Shown here: one piece after another, positions 63,797 through 64,000 of the stretch | Layout: each line of letters opens with the position of its first letter | Numbering within the stretch: the first letter of the stretch is position 1 | From: Vreelandella neptunia | GTDB lineage: Bacteria > Pseudomonadota > Gammaproteobacteria > Pseudomonadales > Halomonadaceae | Direction: 5' to 3' | Assembly: GCF_022489065.1 (NCBI RefSeq) | Contig: NZ_JAKVTW010000014.1 | Coordinates: forward strand, 1 to 64,000 | Length of the DNA stretch: 64,000 nucleotides | Notes under the pieces: model-generated | The model's input: the letters and a program-made list of their open reading frames with translations, nothing else | The model's database searches: none | What the model was told of the DNA's origin: nothing | Made by a program: the position numbers and the translations under genes

Positions 63797-63814
63797 GATA
63801 TGTTATATTGTATC
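63797..63814. promoter_or_regulatory. Possible Zur-like site upstream of the zinc protein
   Basis: GATATGTTATATTGTATC lies 40 bases before the ATG. Its left half GATATGTTATA is one base from the gammaproteobacterial Zur half site GAAATGTTATA; the right half is weak. The function of the next gene makes Zur control plausible. Confidence 0.35.
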
Positions 63815-63853
63815 TTTTTATGGTGCTGTTAATTCAAGAAGGGAGAAAGAAAC

Positions 63854-64000
63854 ATGGGAGAGATTAAAATGATGGTATCGCCGCTTAAAGGGGTCAGTGC
63901 GTTCGCGTTCAGTGCTTTACTACTGACAGGTGCTCAATACGCCAGTGCTGATGACCATGACCACAGCCATAATCACGATCATGCTCATCACGATCACGAT
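63854..64000 (+). CDS. His-rich exported zinc protein, partial (ZrgA/DUF2796-like)
   Basis: The first 49 residues of a protein cut by the window end. A Sec signal peptide (about 7-32, GVSAFAFSALLLTGAQYASA) is followed at once by a His/Asp-rich metal-binding tract (DDHDHSHNHDHAHHDHD). This start is like ZrgA/DUF2796 periplasmic zinc-uptake proteins and also like ZnuA variants; the missing part would decide. GGGAG precedes ATG 63854; a second start at 63869 is possible. A weak Zur-like site lies upstream. Confidence 0.65.
   Translation, partial: MGEIKMMVSPLKGVSAFAFSALLLTGAQYASADDHDHSHNHDHAHHDHD

Overview
The window reads as a chromosomal segment of a moderately halophilic gammaproteobacterium, most likely Halomonas or a close relative (family Halomonadaceae). 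This is inferred from an NhaD-type Na+/H+ antiporter, a YrbG-type Ca2+/Na+ antiporter, acidic proteins, a fused TRAP permease with a TAXI-type binding protein, and a gammaproteobacterial rplU-rpmA-obgE-proB block with ispB divergent. Coding density is high. I saw no insertion sequence, prophage, CRISPR array or rRNA. One tRNA gene (Pro, CGG) is present. The first gene (phnE-like) and the last (His-rich zinc protein) are cut by the window edges.

Layout. 1-2.5 kb: a phosphonate-type ABC transporter (phnD, phnC, partial phnE) on the minus strand, divergent from a secreted 5'-nucleotidase. 4.3-6.4 kb: an ECF42-like sigma factor with DGPF/YCII and DUF1428 partners. 6.4-10.7 kb: a ugpBAEC glycerol-3-phosphate importer. 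10.9-14.8 kb: argE-like deacetylase, a UPF0225 SEC-C protein, a GIY-YIG protein, an acetylpolyamine amidohydrolase and small unknowns. 15.1-22.2 kb: a gsiABCD-like peptide/glutathione importer ending in an M14 carboxypeptidase-like gene. 22.2-26.2 kb: a two-gene repair-like operon (FAN1-type VRR nuclease and an Fe-S XPD/DinG-like helicase). 26.2-29.5 kb: TauE/SafE exporter, MFS transporter, diguanylate cyclase. 29.6-34.4 kb: tRNA-Pro, ispB, rplU-rpmA, obgE, proB. 34.4-40.7 kb: DUF1853 protein, two PepSY proteins, a two-component system and a PhoD-like phosphatase. 40.9-47.6 kb: an EAL-CBS-GGDEF protein, a second phosphonate-type transporter (phnD, phnC, two phnE), a histidine phosphatase and an NlpC/P60 lipoprotein. 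47.7-54.6 kb: two hybrid GGDEF-EAL proteins and small genes. 54.7-64 kb: nhaD, a TAXI/TRAP importer, a prephenate-dehydratase-like protein, a CHASE3-type diguanylate cyclase, yrbG, a cold-shock protein and the start of a zinc protein.

The strongest cross-region theme is phosphorus scavenging. Four intergenic regions carry GTCA(T/C)-type half sites spaced by exactly 11 nt, the layout of PhoB boxes. They lie in front of phnD (first cluster), ugpB, the EAL-CBS-GGDEF gene and phnD (second cluster). If these are real, one phosphate-starvation regulon covers organic-phosphate and phosphonate-type uptake and also a cyclic-di-GMP enzyme. Five cyclic-di-GMP proteins occur in the window, several with altered catalytic motifs.

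Other unusual structure: a terminator-like hairpin that contains the phnC ribosome binding site; a textbook intrinsic terminator inside the first 20 codons of nhaD; a 13-bp hairpin between ugpB and ugpA; two families of degenerate tandem repeats in promoter regions (13 nt before ispB/rplU, 18 nt before a GGDEF-EAL gene); and a direct hexamer repeat in front of a PepSY/two-component block. No wholly new defence or mobile system was recognised.
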